The notes below the pieces were generated by a model that saw only the letters and a program-made list of their open reading frames with translations, had not been told where the DNA came from and ran no database searches. DNA of 10,997 nucleotides from Armatimonadetes bacterium RBG_19FT_COMBO_69_19. GTDB lineage: Bacteria; Sysuimicrobiota; Sysuimicrobiia; Sysuimicrobiales; Kaftiobacteriaceae. The stretch lies in the NCBI GenBank assembly GCA_001768125.1, contig MENB01000006.1:3456-14452 (forward strand), in the 5' to 3' direction. Made by a program: the position numbers and the translations under genes. This document shows positions 1 through 6,279 of this stretch, one piece after another (positions within the stretch are counted from its first letter, which is position 1; each line of letters begins with the position of its first letter).

Positions 1-1
1 C

Positions 2-352
2 TACGCCCTGCGTACCGACATCCCGTCTCTCGCCGCCTCATTCAGCGATCCGGCGGCCCGGGCCAGGATCCTGGATGAGGTGCGCGAGCTCAGCATCCGC
101 GCCCGCGGCGACGGGTGTGAGCTGTTGCTGATCGGCTCGGGGATCCTGAACGCGCTCGTGCACGGTGATGTTGGGGCGCTGCCGCTGCCCGTGCTCGATG
201 TGTCAGCGGCGGCGGTGCAGCTCGCCGTCACCCTCGTCCGGCTGCACAGATTCGCCGGGATTGGTCCCAGCCGGGTCGGGACATTCGCCACTCCGCCCCG
301 CGACGTGCTCGTGCAGATCGCCAGGACATACGGCCTCACCCACCTGCCGTGA
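2..352 (+). CDS. Asp/Glu racemase-like protein, C-terminal fragment (5' end outside window)
   Basis: The reading frame is open from the left edge to a TGA at 350-352, giving about 116 C-terminal residues. The segment GCELLLIGSGIL, then PVLDVSAAAVQLA, then SRVGTFATPPRDVL matches the C-terminal half of Asp/Glu/hydantoin racemase-like proteins. In that family a 'GAxxIxxGxG' strand is followed by a 'PVxDxxAAxxxxAE' helix and a conserved 'SRxGxxAxPP' tail. Classical members carry a second catalytic cysteine in a GCT(G) motif, whereas here the position reads IGSG. This may place the protein in the cysteine-poor subgroup often found beside TRAP transporters and MmgE/PrpD genes. The gene converges with the MmgE/PrpD gene, 14 nt away. 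Substrate is unknown. Family assignment is fairly confident; racemase activity is not shown. Confidence 0.65.
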   Translation, partial: YALRTDIPSLAASFSDPAARARILDEVRELSIRARGDGCELLLIGSGILNALVHGDVGALPLPVLDVSAAAVQLAVTLVRLHRFAGIGPSRVGTFATPPRDVLVQIARTYGLTHLP

Positions 353-366
353 CAGACGCAGGTGGC

Positions 367-1716
367 TCACGCCGCACCGGGGGTCGCGGCTGAGAGGATC
401 TCGCGCACGCTGACGTGTTCCACCCGCTCGAGCATCGCGAGCAGGCGGCGCGCCCGAGGCGGATCCAGCCTCTCCTGAGCACATCTGAGGAATTTGGCCC
501 TCATCTCGTCGTCGGAGAGGGGGTCGCTCGGATGTCCCCGGGGGAAGTCCCGCTTGGCCACGAGGGTCCTTCCGTCGTGGGTCAGGAGTGAGGTCACGGC
601 ACCCGCGTCGGGTACGCTGTCGTCGGCGGACACGACGACGCGATCCGCGAACGCCTGAAGACGAGGATCGGCCAGGCGGCTCGGCGCGACGGACGGCAGC
701 CAGAAGTGGCCGTCTGCGAGCAGGGCGGCGGCGACATAGTGCGTGGAGAGGAGGGCAAGGAACGGCGTCCGGGGATGGGGCTGATGCCCGTGCAGCTGCG
801 CCGACGCGGGTGCGAGCGTCACATCCAGACGCTTCACGTCATCCAGCCCGATCGCGTTGGCCGTTGTGATCTCGAGGAGGCAGTCGATCACGGATTGGAT
901 AGACGTGCCGGCGGGCCACCGCCGGAGGCTGATCTGGAGGAGCTGCCACACTTCGCCGAGCTGATCGACAAGAAGTTCTGGGCGGGCGTGGTCCGTATAG
1001 GTCGGCGTCAGCAGCCCGCCGTTGATTCCCAGGAACGGCTCCGGCGTGGTGGGGAAGGCTTCGGCACCGATGAACGCCGCGAGGACGCCGGAGAGGGCGG
1101 CCCGCGCCTGATTGAACTTCAGCTGCGGAGTCCCATGGCCGACGAAGGTGCCCGCCGCCTGGGCCGCCGCCAGCGCCAGAGCGTTCACCATCCGGGGAGC
1201 ATCGAGCCTGAGCATCCTGCCGGCGGCCGCGGCCGCGCCGATGACGCCACTCAGCCCGGGAGCATGCCACCCGCGGGCGTGCTTCGCCGAGAAGTCGAAC
1301 GCGACCCCAACGCGGACAGTGACCTCGGCGCCGAGCGCGACGGCCGTCAACAATTCTTCCCCGCCGCGATCGAAGCGCTCTCCGACCGCCAGGGCGGCCG
1401 GAACCACCTCCGGAGTGACGTGGCAGCGCGTGGGCACATGGAAATCGCAGGCGGTCAGAGCCGTGATCAAGTACGCATTGAGGAACACCGCGTTGAGCAG
1501 GGGATGACGGTCCTCGCCGAGGACGGTGGCGTCGCCCTGGGGTCCGATGTTCGTGAGCGCTTGGCGTGTGGTGTGGAATTCGCGCGACCCGTGGCCGGCG
1601 AGCGCGCAGCCGACGGCGTCGATGAGCAGCCATCGGGCATGGTGGGCGGCCGCCACGTCAATGCCATCGAGGCGGGTCTGGGCGACGAACTCGGCAACGG
1701 GCCGGGTCAGTTCCAT
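367..1716 (-). CDS. MmgE/PrpD family protein (2-methylcitrate dehydratase-like)
   Basis: This 449-residue protein has the usual length of the MmgE/PrpD fold, which includes 2-methylcitrate dehydratase, cis-aconitate decarboxylase and iminodisuccinate epimerase. Recognisable blocks are the N-terminal helix with RWLLIDAVGCALAG (28-41), ACDFHVPTRCHVTPEVVPAALAVGE (89-113), RGWHAPGLSGVIGAAAAAGRML (148-169), the KFNQARAALSG block (200-210) and the RRWPAGTSIQSVIDCLLEI block (266-283). Two histidines frequent in the family are replaced: the 'LHAGRAA' His by Asn202 and the 'THxAID' His by Gln274. The ATG at 1714-1716 lies 12 nt after the dctM stop, so the gene is probably the last of the TRAP operon and acts in the cytoplasm on the imported acid or a derivative. 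The exact reaction cannot be deduced. Confidence 0.85.
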   Translation of the reverse strand: MELTRPVAEFVAQTRLDGIDVAAAHHARWLLIDAVGCALAGHGSREFHTTRQALTNIGPQGDATVLGEDRHPLLNAVFLNAYLITALTACDFHVPTRCHVTPEVVPAALAVGERFDRGGEELLTAVALGAEVTVRVGVAFDFSAKHARGWHAPGLSGVIGAAAAAGRMLRLDAPRMVNALALAAAQAAGTFVGHGTPQLKFNQARAALSGVLAAFIGAEAFPTTPEPFLGINGGLLTPTYTDHARPELLVDQLGEVWQLLQISLRRWPAGTSIQSVIDCLLEITTANAIGLDDVKRLDVTLAPASAQLHGHQPHPRTPFLALLSTHYVAAALLADGHFWLPSVAPSRLADPRLQAFADRVVVSADDSVPDAGAVTSLLTHDGRTLVAKRDFPRGHPSDPLSDDEMRAKFLRCAQERLDPPRARRLLAMLERVEHVSVREILSAATPGAA

Positions 1717-1728
1717 TCTAGCGTCCCC

Positions 1729-3000
1729 CTAGCGCAGGAGTTGAAGACTGGCCGCCGGCCAGTAGGTCAGAATGAGCAGTGCCATGATCAGGAAGCCCAT
1801 GAAGGGGAGGACCCCACGGTACACCTCATGCAGCGGCACCTTCCCGACCGTACCGAGGGCGAAGAGCGCGCCGCCCATCGGGGGCGAGATCTGGGCGATC
1901 TGCATGTTGACCACCATGACGACGGCGAAGTGCACGGGGTTGATGTTCAGCCCGGCCAGCACCGGAAAGAGAATCGGTAGGGTCATGAAGATGATCGGCG
2001 GAGGATCCAGCGGAATCCCGAGGATGAACAGGAGGACGTTCACGGCCAGCAGGAACATCAGCGGAGTGAAGCCCGCGTCCACGATGAACTTGGTGATCAC
2101 CTGCGGCACCCGCTCATAGGTGATGAGCCATCCCAGCAGGTTCGCCGTCGCGCTCATCACGATGACCGCGCTGCTGACCTTGGCGGTCCTCAAGAGCATC
2201 CGGGTCAGACTCCGAAGGGTCAGCTCCCGGTAGACCAGCCTCGCGATGAGCAGGCTGGCCGTGGCGGCGATCGCGCCCGTCTCGGTCGCCGTGCTGAAGC
2301 CTGAGTACAGGGCGAAGACGATGAAGGCGGGAATCATCAGCACGGGCAGCGCCCGGACGATCGCCGCGACGCGCTGCTTGAGGCTGCCGGCCTTCCCCGC
2401 CTGACCGTATCCCTTTCGGCGGGCGATGACGATTGCGGCGATCGCGAGGATCGTGCCCACGAGGAGCCCAGGCAGGAGGCCCGCGAGGAAGAGCTGGGAG
2501 ACCGGCACCGCCGTGATGCTGGCAAAGAGGAGCATGGGGATGCTCGGCGGGATCAAAATGCCCATGGTCGCGCTCGACGCGATCAACCCCGCGGTGTACT
2601 GTCGGGGGTAGCCGGCCTGCTGGAGCGGAACCACGAGAGCCCGCGCGAGGATCGCCGTCTCCGCGGTCGTGGACCCGCTGATCCCGGCAAAGAACATCGC
2701 CACCAGGACGACGACCAGCGCCAGCCCGCCCCGGATGTGGCCCACCAGAGCGTTGAACGCGCCGATGAGGTCGTCCATCGCCCGGCTGCCCGCCAGCGCT
2801 TCCCCGACGAGGAGAAACATCGGGATGGTGATAAGGACGTCGCTGCGGAGCGCCTCCATCACGCGGGAGGCGACGGCCTCCCAGGGGAGGGTCGTGCCGA
2901 GCATCATCGCGACAGCCGCCGGCAACCCGAGGAAGATGAAGACCGGCGTACCGATCACCAGGAGCACGAGCATGCCGACCAGGACGCCCGTGATCAACAT
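1729..3000 (-). CDS. dctM: TRAP transporter large permease (DctM-like)
   Basis: This 423-residue, very hydrophobic protein has the length and pattern of the TRAP large membrane subunit, which forms the sodium-coupled transport path with about 11-12 membrane segments. Typical features include an N-terminal GTPVFIFLGLPAAVAM stretch, an FFAGISGSTTAETAILARALVVPL loop and re-entrant segment, GILIPPSIPMLLFA, and a C-terminal half with NLLGWLITYERVPQ, LGIPLDPPPIIFMTLPILFPV and AQISPPMGGALFALG. The ATG at 2998-3000 follows the dctQ stop by 27 nt and has an AGGA about 8 nt upstream. It belongs with the adjacent DctQ and DctP genes, and the substrate is probably a carboxylate, as is usual for TRAP systems. 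Family assignment is very secure. Confidence 0.96.
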   Translation of the reverse strand: MLITGVLVGMLVLLVIGTPVFIFLGLPAAVAMMLGTTLPWEAVASRVMEALRSDVLITIPMFLLVGEALAGSRAMDDLIGAFNALVGHIRGGLALVVVLVAMFFAGISGSTTAETAILARALVVPLQQAGYPRQYTAGLIASSATMGILIPPSIPMLLFASITAVPVSQLFLAGLLPGLLVGTILAIAAIVIARRKGYGQAGKAGSLKQRVAAIVRALPVLMIPAFIVFALYSGFSTATETGAIAATASLLIARLVYRELTLRSLTRMLLRTAKVSSAVIVMSATANLLGWLITYERVPQVITKFIVDAGFTPLMFLLAVNVLLFILGIPLDPPPIIFMTLPILFPVLAGLNINPVHFAVVMVVNMQIAQISPPMGGALFALGTVGKVPLHEVYRGVLPFMGFLIMALLILTYWPAASLQLLR

Positions 3001-3027
3001 TGGGCGGATCCTGTCCTTCCGGCGGTT

Positions 3028-3528
3028 TCAGCCAAGGTTATCCGGCTGCTCAAGCGCATGCTTCCGAGTCCGACCGGTCACGAACTCCACGACGACCTCG
3101 AGCAGCAGCAGGACGATCCCGGCCACGAACAGCGCCTGGACCAGGTAGGCGGGCGTGCGAGTCAGGCCGCCCACCGTTCGCCCGGCCTGCCACGAGGCTC
3201 TGGCGATCGATGTTCCGAAGACCGCGAGCACGGTCAGGAAGAAGAGGGTGAGCAGCTGGTTGAGGACGTCGAGAGCGTGTCTGGCTCCCGGCGGGAGCCG
3301 ATCGACGACGAACCGGACGGCGATGTGCTCCCCATCGCGCTGCGCCGCGGCAAGTCCAAGCACTACCATCCCGAGGAGCGCGATCGTGTTGTAGTCGTAG
3401 GCCCACACCGTGGGCCGGCCGAGGCGGCGGGCGACGGCCTCGAAGACGGAGGTGAGCATCAGAAAGAAGACAAGGGTTCCCGCCAGCGCCGCCGCCCCGC
3501 GGATGATCGCGTGCAACGCCCTGATCAT
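3028..3528 (-). CDS. dctQ: TRAP transporter small permease (DctQ-like)
   Basis: This 166-residue protein has about four membrane segments, as expected for the TRAP small subunit that pairs with DctM. Segments are visible near residues 8-30 (RGAAALAGTLVFFLMLTSV), 45-62 (YNTIALLGMVVLGLAAA), 86-106 (ALDVLNQLLTLFFLTVLAVFG) and 130-152 (QALFVAGIVLLLLEVVVEFV). The stretch GEHIAVRFVVDRLPPG between segments two and three is the common DctQ signature 'xEHIxVxxxxxxLP'. The ATG at 3526-3528 lies 10 nt after the dctP stop. No strong ribosome-binding site is seen, so translation is probably coupled to dctP. Position between dctP and dctM confirms the role. Confidence 0.94.
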   Translation of the reverse strand: MIRALHAIIRGAAALAGTLVFFLMLTSVFEAVARRLGRPTVWAYDYNTIALLGMVVLGLAAAQRDGEHIAVRFVVDRLPPGARHALDVLNQLLTLFFLTVLAVFGTSIARASWQAGRTVGGLTRTPAYLVQALFVAGIVLLLLEVVVEFVTGRTRKHALEQPDNLG

Positions 3529-3538
3529 GGACGTACGA

Positions 3539-4561
3539 CTACCGGATGGTGGACTTGGCGGCTTTCAGGACTGCCGGCCCTAGCGGGCCGACACGCTGGA
3601 GGTACCACTCCTCCATCCCCGCGGCAGCCTTCCTCCACAGCGCGAGGTCTGCAGGGGTCGCTTCGTACCACTCCTTGACCAGTCCCGTCTTCAAGCGCTG
3701 GTAGGCATCGGCGTTGGTTTGTGGCGTGTCCCGGCGGTTGATCCGCTGGACTTCCGCGGCGGCCCGCATGAGTGTCTGCTGCTGCTCCGAAGAGAGCGAA
3801 TTCCACTTTCGCAGATTCATGCCGATGATCTGCGACGTGAACGTGATCGGGATGTAGCTGATGTAGGGCGTGACTTCATACCACCGCCGTTCCACGAAGC
3901 TGACGCCCGAGATCAGCCCGTCGACCACGCCCCGCTGCACGGCGCTGTAGACGTCTGCCGAGGGAATCACCGTGGGCGCGGCCCCCCAGAGGCGCATCGT
4001 GGCAGCCAGCGCTTCGCTGAACGAGCGCAGGCGGAGGCCCCGGGCATCCTCCGGGCGCCGCACGAGCTTACTCCGGGTACCGAAGAGATCGATGCTCGTC
4101 ACGTCCACCCAGAACAACGTCTTGATTCCGTCCCCTTGCATGGCGCGGGCGAAGATCTGCCCCATCTCGCCGTCGAGCGCGGTGTGGAACTGATCCCAGC
4201 TCGTGAAGATGAAGGGCAGTTCCGTGATGAGCATCGCCGGGACCACCGAGGCAACTTTGGAGGGTTGCAGGAGGGCGATATCCACCTCTCCCCGCTCCAG
4301 GGCGGGGAGGACGTCCGTCTCGGAGAAGAGCTGTCCGGCCGGAAAGGTGGTGACCTTGAGTGTGCCTCTCGACCGCTGCTCGACGAGCCGGGCAAAGACC
4401 TCTAGCTGGAATGTGTTCGGATGTGTGACGGGCTGATCATGGGACAGGCGCAGTGTGACCGTTCCTTGCGCCATCGCCGGATATCCGCTCGTGGCGGACC
4501 CGAGCGCAAGCATCACCAGACAAACCGCCACCGTGCGCACGGCATTCCTCTGAGACATCAT
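3539..4561 (-). CDS. dctP: TRAP transporter substrate-binding protein (DctP-like)
   Basis: This 340-residue periplasmic binding protein starts with a classical signal peptide (basic AVR near residue 9, hydrophobic core TVAVCLVMLALGS, likely cleavage after Ala-Met-Ala31). The mature start VTLRLSHDQPVTHPNT is typical of the family. GLRLRSFSEALAATMRLWGAAPTVIPSADVYSAVQRGVVDG (175-215) carries the conserved arginine (Arg179) that usually grips the substrate carboxylate, and the 'P.DVYxAxQxGxVDG' signature. ATG codons occur at 4559-4561 and 4556-4558. A GGGGGTGGA ribosome-binding site just upstream supports 4561. It follows the IclR gene by 27 nt. The ligand cannot be named; an organic acid is likely. 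Confidence 0.95.
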   Translation of the reverse strand: MMSQRNAVRTVAVCLVMLALGSATSGYPAMAQGTVTLRLSHDQPVTHPNTFQLEVFARLVEQRSRGTLKVTTFPAGQLFSETDVLPALERGEVDIALLQPSKVASVVPAMLITELPFIFTSWDQFHTALDGEMGQIFARAMQGDGIKTLFWVDVTSIDLFGTRSKLVRRPEDARGLRLRSFSEALAATMRLWGAAPTVIPSADVYSAVQRGVVDGLISGVSFVERRWYEVTPYISYIPITFTSQIIGMNLRKWNSLSSEQQQTLMRAAAEVQRINRRDTPQTNADAYQRLKTGLVKEWYEATPADLALWRKAAAGMEEWYLQRVGPLGPAVLKAAKSTIR

Positions 4562-4588
4562 CGTCCACCCCCTACGTGGTTTGGCCTC

Positions 4589-5371
4589 TCAGACTGAACT
4601 CCCGGTCGTGGATCTCTTGGCCGTGCTGGACGGGATCTCCAACGTGAGCGTCCTGGCCGCCCCAACGACGAGTGGGATGATGGGGCCCAGGGCCTTGCGC
4701 ATGCGGTCCCGCGGTCCGGCGACGGCCACGCTGCCGTAGATGGCCTCCTGGACGAAGACCGGTGCCGCGGCCGCACAGACGCCCGGGACCCGCTCGCCCG
4801 TGGTGACGGCGTAGCCTTGTCGCCGGATCTTGTCAAGTGATCGGAGGGCCTGCTGCGCCTCGCCCGGGGAGATGCCCTGGGTCTGCAGGATGATCGAGGC
4901 CACCTGTCTGTCCATATGGGCCAGGATGACCTTGCCGGCTGCACCGAGGTGAAGGGGGTAACGCATCCCCGCTTGCGCCACCTGCCGTAACTCGCTCTCC
5001 GCCTCCAGGACCTGCACGCACAGGCGGTGGCTTCCATCGACGATGCTGAACGTGACGGTCTCCCGTGTCTTCTGGTGGAGCCTGAGGAGATGAGGGCCGA
5101 CGACGGCATCCGCCGCCAGCCGCCTGCGTGCCAGCATGCCGAGCTGGAGGATCCGCGGACCGAGCAGATAGCGCCGGCGTGCCGGATCTCGAGAGAGGAA
5201 TTCCGATCGAATGAGGATGTTGAGGCTTCGGTAGACGGTGCTGCGGGGGAGACCGGTCAGCCTGACGATGTCCGTCGCGGACAGTGTCTCACCCTGCTCG
5301 AAAGAGCCGACGATTTCGAGCTCGGGTCCGGGAGAATGGACGCCAGCGTTGTGTCTCAAATACTGGACCAC
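4589..5371 (-). CDS. IclR family transcriptional regulator
   Basis: This 260-residue protein has an N-terminal winged helix-turn-helix with LSATDIVRLTGLPRSTVYRSLNILIRSEFL (30-59) followed by the wing (RRRYLLG). The IclR effector domain follows (about 75-245), with YPLHLGAAGKVILAHM and RQGYAVTTGERVPGVCAAAAPVF, the latter a hallmark block of the family. The start shown is a GTG preceded by AGGA only 3 nt upstream; internal starts would still leave the HTH intact. A candidate promoter lies just upstream and a perfect inverted repeat overlaps the first codons. The gene is first in line with dctP, dctQ, dctM and the MmgE/PrpD gene, so it probably controls them and itself in response to the imported acid or a catabolite. 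Repressor versus activator role is not known. Confidence 0.92.
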   Translation of the reverse strand: MVQYLRHNAGVHSPGPELEIVGSFEQGETLSATDIVRLTGLPRSTVYRSLNILIRSEFLSRDPARRRYLLGPRILQLGMLARRRLAADAVVGPHLLRLHQKTRETVTFSIVDGSHRLCVQVLEAESELRQVAQAGMRYPLHLGAAGKVILAHMDRQVASIILQTQGISPGEAQQALRSLDKIRRQGYAVTTGERVPGVCAAAAPVFVQEAIYGSVAVAGPRDRMRKALGPIIPLVVGAARTLTLEIPSSTAKRSTTGSSV

Positions 5372-5389
5372 GCGTCCTAAATTTGAGAC
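5353..5389. promoter_or_regulatory. Inverted repeat at IclR start, candidate autoregulatory operator
   Basis: GTCTCAAAT (5353-5361) and ATTTGAGAC (5381-5389) are perfect 9-bp inverted arms separated by 19 nt. Arm centres are 28 bp apart, which would put both arms on nearly the same DNA face. The repeat covers the expected transcription start and first codons of the IclR gene. IclR proteins bind palindromic sites and often repress themselves, so this is a good operator candidate, but binding is inferred only. Confidence 0.55.
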
Positions 5390-5390
5390 T

Positions 5391-5420
5391 AGATTAGCGC
5401 AGGGAGGAGAGACTCGTCAA
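5391..5420 (-). promoter_or_regulatory. Candidate sigma-70-like promoter for the IclR-TRAP operon
   Basis: Read leftward, TTGACG (5420-5415) is followed by 18 nt and then TAATCT (5396-5391). The -35 matches five of six consensus bases. The -10 matches only three of six but keeps the key T1, A2 and T6. Transcription would begin near 5384, about 13 nt before the GTG, giving a very short leader. Confidence 0.4.
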
Positions 5421-5450
5421 GCCGTCGCAGCGCGAGCTGTCGGCCTCGGG

Positions 5451-5480
5451 TTGACCACCCCGCCGTCTTTCTGATACAAT
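5451..5480 (+). promoter_or_regulatory. Sigma-70-like promoter for the zinc-ribbon mini-gene
   Basis: TTGACC (5451-5456) and TACAAT (5475-5480), 18 nt apart, each match five of six consensus bases and are the best plain promoter in the window. The 8-bp palindrome ACAATTGT (5476-5483) overlaps the -10 and could bind a regulator. Transcription would start near 5487, just before a GC-rich hairpin. The promoter is back-to-back with the IclR promoter. Confidence 0.6.
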
Positions 5481-5493
5481 TGTGATTGTTGGT

Positions 5494-5519
5494 GAGGGCC
5501 CCTCATGCTGGGGGCCCTC
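5494..5519 (+). repeat. GC-rich leader hairpin upstream of the zinc-ribbon mini-gene
   Basis: GAGGGCCCC (5494-5502) and GGGGCCCTC (5511-5519) form a perfect 9-bp stem around an 8-nt loop (TCATGCTG). The hairpin begins only a few bases after the predicted transcription start. No clear U-tract follows (TACTATTG), so it is more likely a 5' stabiliser or regulatory leader than a terminator, although a weak attenuator is possible. A similar hairpin lies at 7421-7450. Confidence 0.55.
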
Positions 5520-5596
5520 TACTATTGAACTTGACCTGAATCCACACGCGAACGCCGTCGCGGACCACGCGGGCCTGCGATTGGAGGACCATGACG

Positions 5597-5794
5597 ATGA
5601 AGACGCACAAGCATACCCGCCGTCTGCACAGCCGGACGGCCTGCCAGCGCTGCGGTCAGCGCATCCCGCCAGTGGCCAAGCGGCACGGTGACCCCTTCTG
5701 CTCCCGGGTCTGCGCCGAGGCGACCTATGGGACCAAGGCCCGGAGCACGCCCGGCCGCCTGGTGATCGGCGGGCTGTCGATCCGCACGTCGTAG
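5597..5794 (+). CDS. Small zinc-ribbon-like protein (65 aa)
   Basis: This basic mini-protein has four cysteines spaced like a treble-clef or zinc-ribbon finger: C16-x2-C19, then 15 residues, then C35-x3-C39. The second knuckle, PFCSRVC, resembles the 'FCSxxC' knuckle of many small zinc-binding proteins. The N-terminus is rich in His, Lys and Arg (KTHKHTRRLHSR). GGAGG at 5583-5587 lies 9 nt before the ATG at 5597 and only 3 nt before the ATG at 5591, so the later start is preferred; the earlier one adds two residues. The gene has its own promoter upstream and a terminator downstream, so it appears to be a single-gene unit. Nucleic-acid or protein binding is plausible, but no function is known. 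Confidence 0.65.
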   Translation: MKTHKHTRRLHSRTACQRCGQRIPPVAKRHGDPFCSRVCAEATYGTKARSTPGRLVIGGLSIRTS

Positions 5795-5838
5795 CTGCTC
5801 CCCACCTTCCGGCGCTCCCGCCGGTGGACCCCCAGGAG

Positions 5839-5874
5839 CGCCCAACACACGCGTCAGCGCCTGTTGGGCGTTTC
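5839..5874 (+). terminator. Intrinsic terminator after the zinc-ribbon mini-gene
   Basis: CGCCCAACA (5839-5847) and TGTTGGGCG (5862-5870) form a perfect 9-bp stem with a 14-nt loop, followed by TTTCT. It lies 45 nt after the mini-gene stop and before the arsR promoter, so it should separate the two units. The T-run is short. Confidence 0.7.
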
Positions 5875-5890
5875 TGCATTCATTCGGGGC

Positions 5891-5917
5891 TTGACAACTC
5901 TTTGATAATTTGATAAT
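5891..5917 (+). promoter_or_regulatory. Promoter of the arsR-type gene
   Basis: A perfect TTGACA (5891-5896) is followed after 15 nt by GATAAT (5912-5917, five of six). The region is much more AT-rich than its surroundings. The expected start of transcription (about 5924) is within 3 nt of the ATG at 5927, so the mRNA is probably leaderless or nearly so. Confidence 0.6.
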
Positions 5918-5918
5918 C
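5904..5918. promoter_or_regulatory. Candidate ArsR operator overlapping the -10
   Basis: GATAATTTGATAATC is an imperfect palindrome (GAT.AT...AT.ATC symmetric positions) and also contains the direct repeat TTGATAAT. It spans the -10 box of the arsR-type promoter. ArsR proteins typically repress themselves by binding AT-rich dyads at the promoter, so this is a reasonable operator guess from position and symmetry only. Confidence 0.45.
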
Positions 5919-5926
5919 GTGGAAAT

Positions 5927-6250
5927 ATGACCACGCTGCGACCGACGCTACGCCCCATCCCCCTGATGAAGTTGGACGCAAAGGAGCCGCATGCGGAGGC
6001 CTTCCGGGCCCTGGCCCACCTCACGCGGCTGCACGTCTTCTTCTTCCTGGTTCGATCCCGGCGCGAGGTCCCCGCGGGCGAGATCCAGGAGGCGCTCGCC
6101 GTGCCGGCTCCCACGCTGTCGCACCATCTGGAGATCCTCACCCGGGCCGGTCTGATCCGCAGACGGCGGCAGGAGCGGTATGTCTACTATGCCGTGAGAC
6201 CGGAGATGGTCATCGACCTGGTCCGGCTGCTCACCGCCTGCTGCGGCTAA
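5927..6250 (+). CDS. ArsR family transcriptional regulator
   Basis: This 107-residue winged-helix repressor has the usual ArsR size. FRALAHLTRLHVFFFLV (24-40) matches the 'LxDxTRLxILxxL' helix and PAPTLSHHLEILTRAGLIRRRRQERYVYYAV (about 65-95) is the recognition helix and wing. The classical ELCVCDL metal motif is absent, but the protein ends in Cys105-Cys106-Gly. C-terminal vicinal cysteines form the arsenite site in the ArsR of Acidithiobacillus ferrooxidans, so a thiophilic metal(loid) sensor is possible; a third cysteine is lacking. The ATG at 5927 has only a weak GGAA upstream and sits almost at the predicted transcription start. An alternative ATG at 5966 has no ribosome-binding site. 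It is followed after 29 nt by the MFS-type gene, which it probably controls. Confidence 0.88.
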   Translation: MTTLRPTLRPIPLMKLDAKEPHAEAFRALAHLTRLHVFFFLVRSRREVPAGEIQEALAVPAPTLSHHLEILTRAGLIRRRRQERYVYYAVRPEMVIDLVRLLTACCG

Positions 6251-6279
6251 ACGCGGCGCCGAGGGAGAGGGAGTGTGAC

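Noticed and set aside
706..1980. Long plus-strand ORF of 424 codons across the MmgE/PrpD and dctM genes
   Set aside because: It is antisense to well-recognised genes, is rich in Gly, Arg and Glu from GC-rich codon bias, and shows no family motif.
2737..3678. Plus-strand ORF of 313 codons over dctM, dctQ and dctP
   Set aside because: It is a shadow of the three TRAP genes on the other strand, with low-complexity His/Arg/Glu/Asp-rich composition.
5520..5590. Second promoter (TTGAAC or TTGACC) within the leader of the zinc-ribbon mini-gene
   Set aside because: No -10-like hexamer occurs at the right distance; the downstream sequence is GC-rich.
5522..5848. Minus-strand ORF of 108 codons opposite the zinc-ribbon mini-gene
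   Set aside because: It is Gly/Ala/Pro/Arg-rich without motif, and it runs against a well-placed promoter, ribosome-binding site and terminator on the plus strand.
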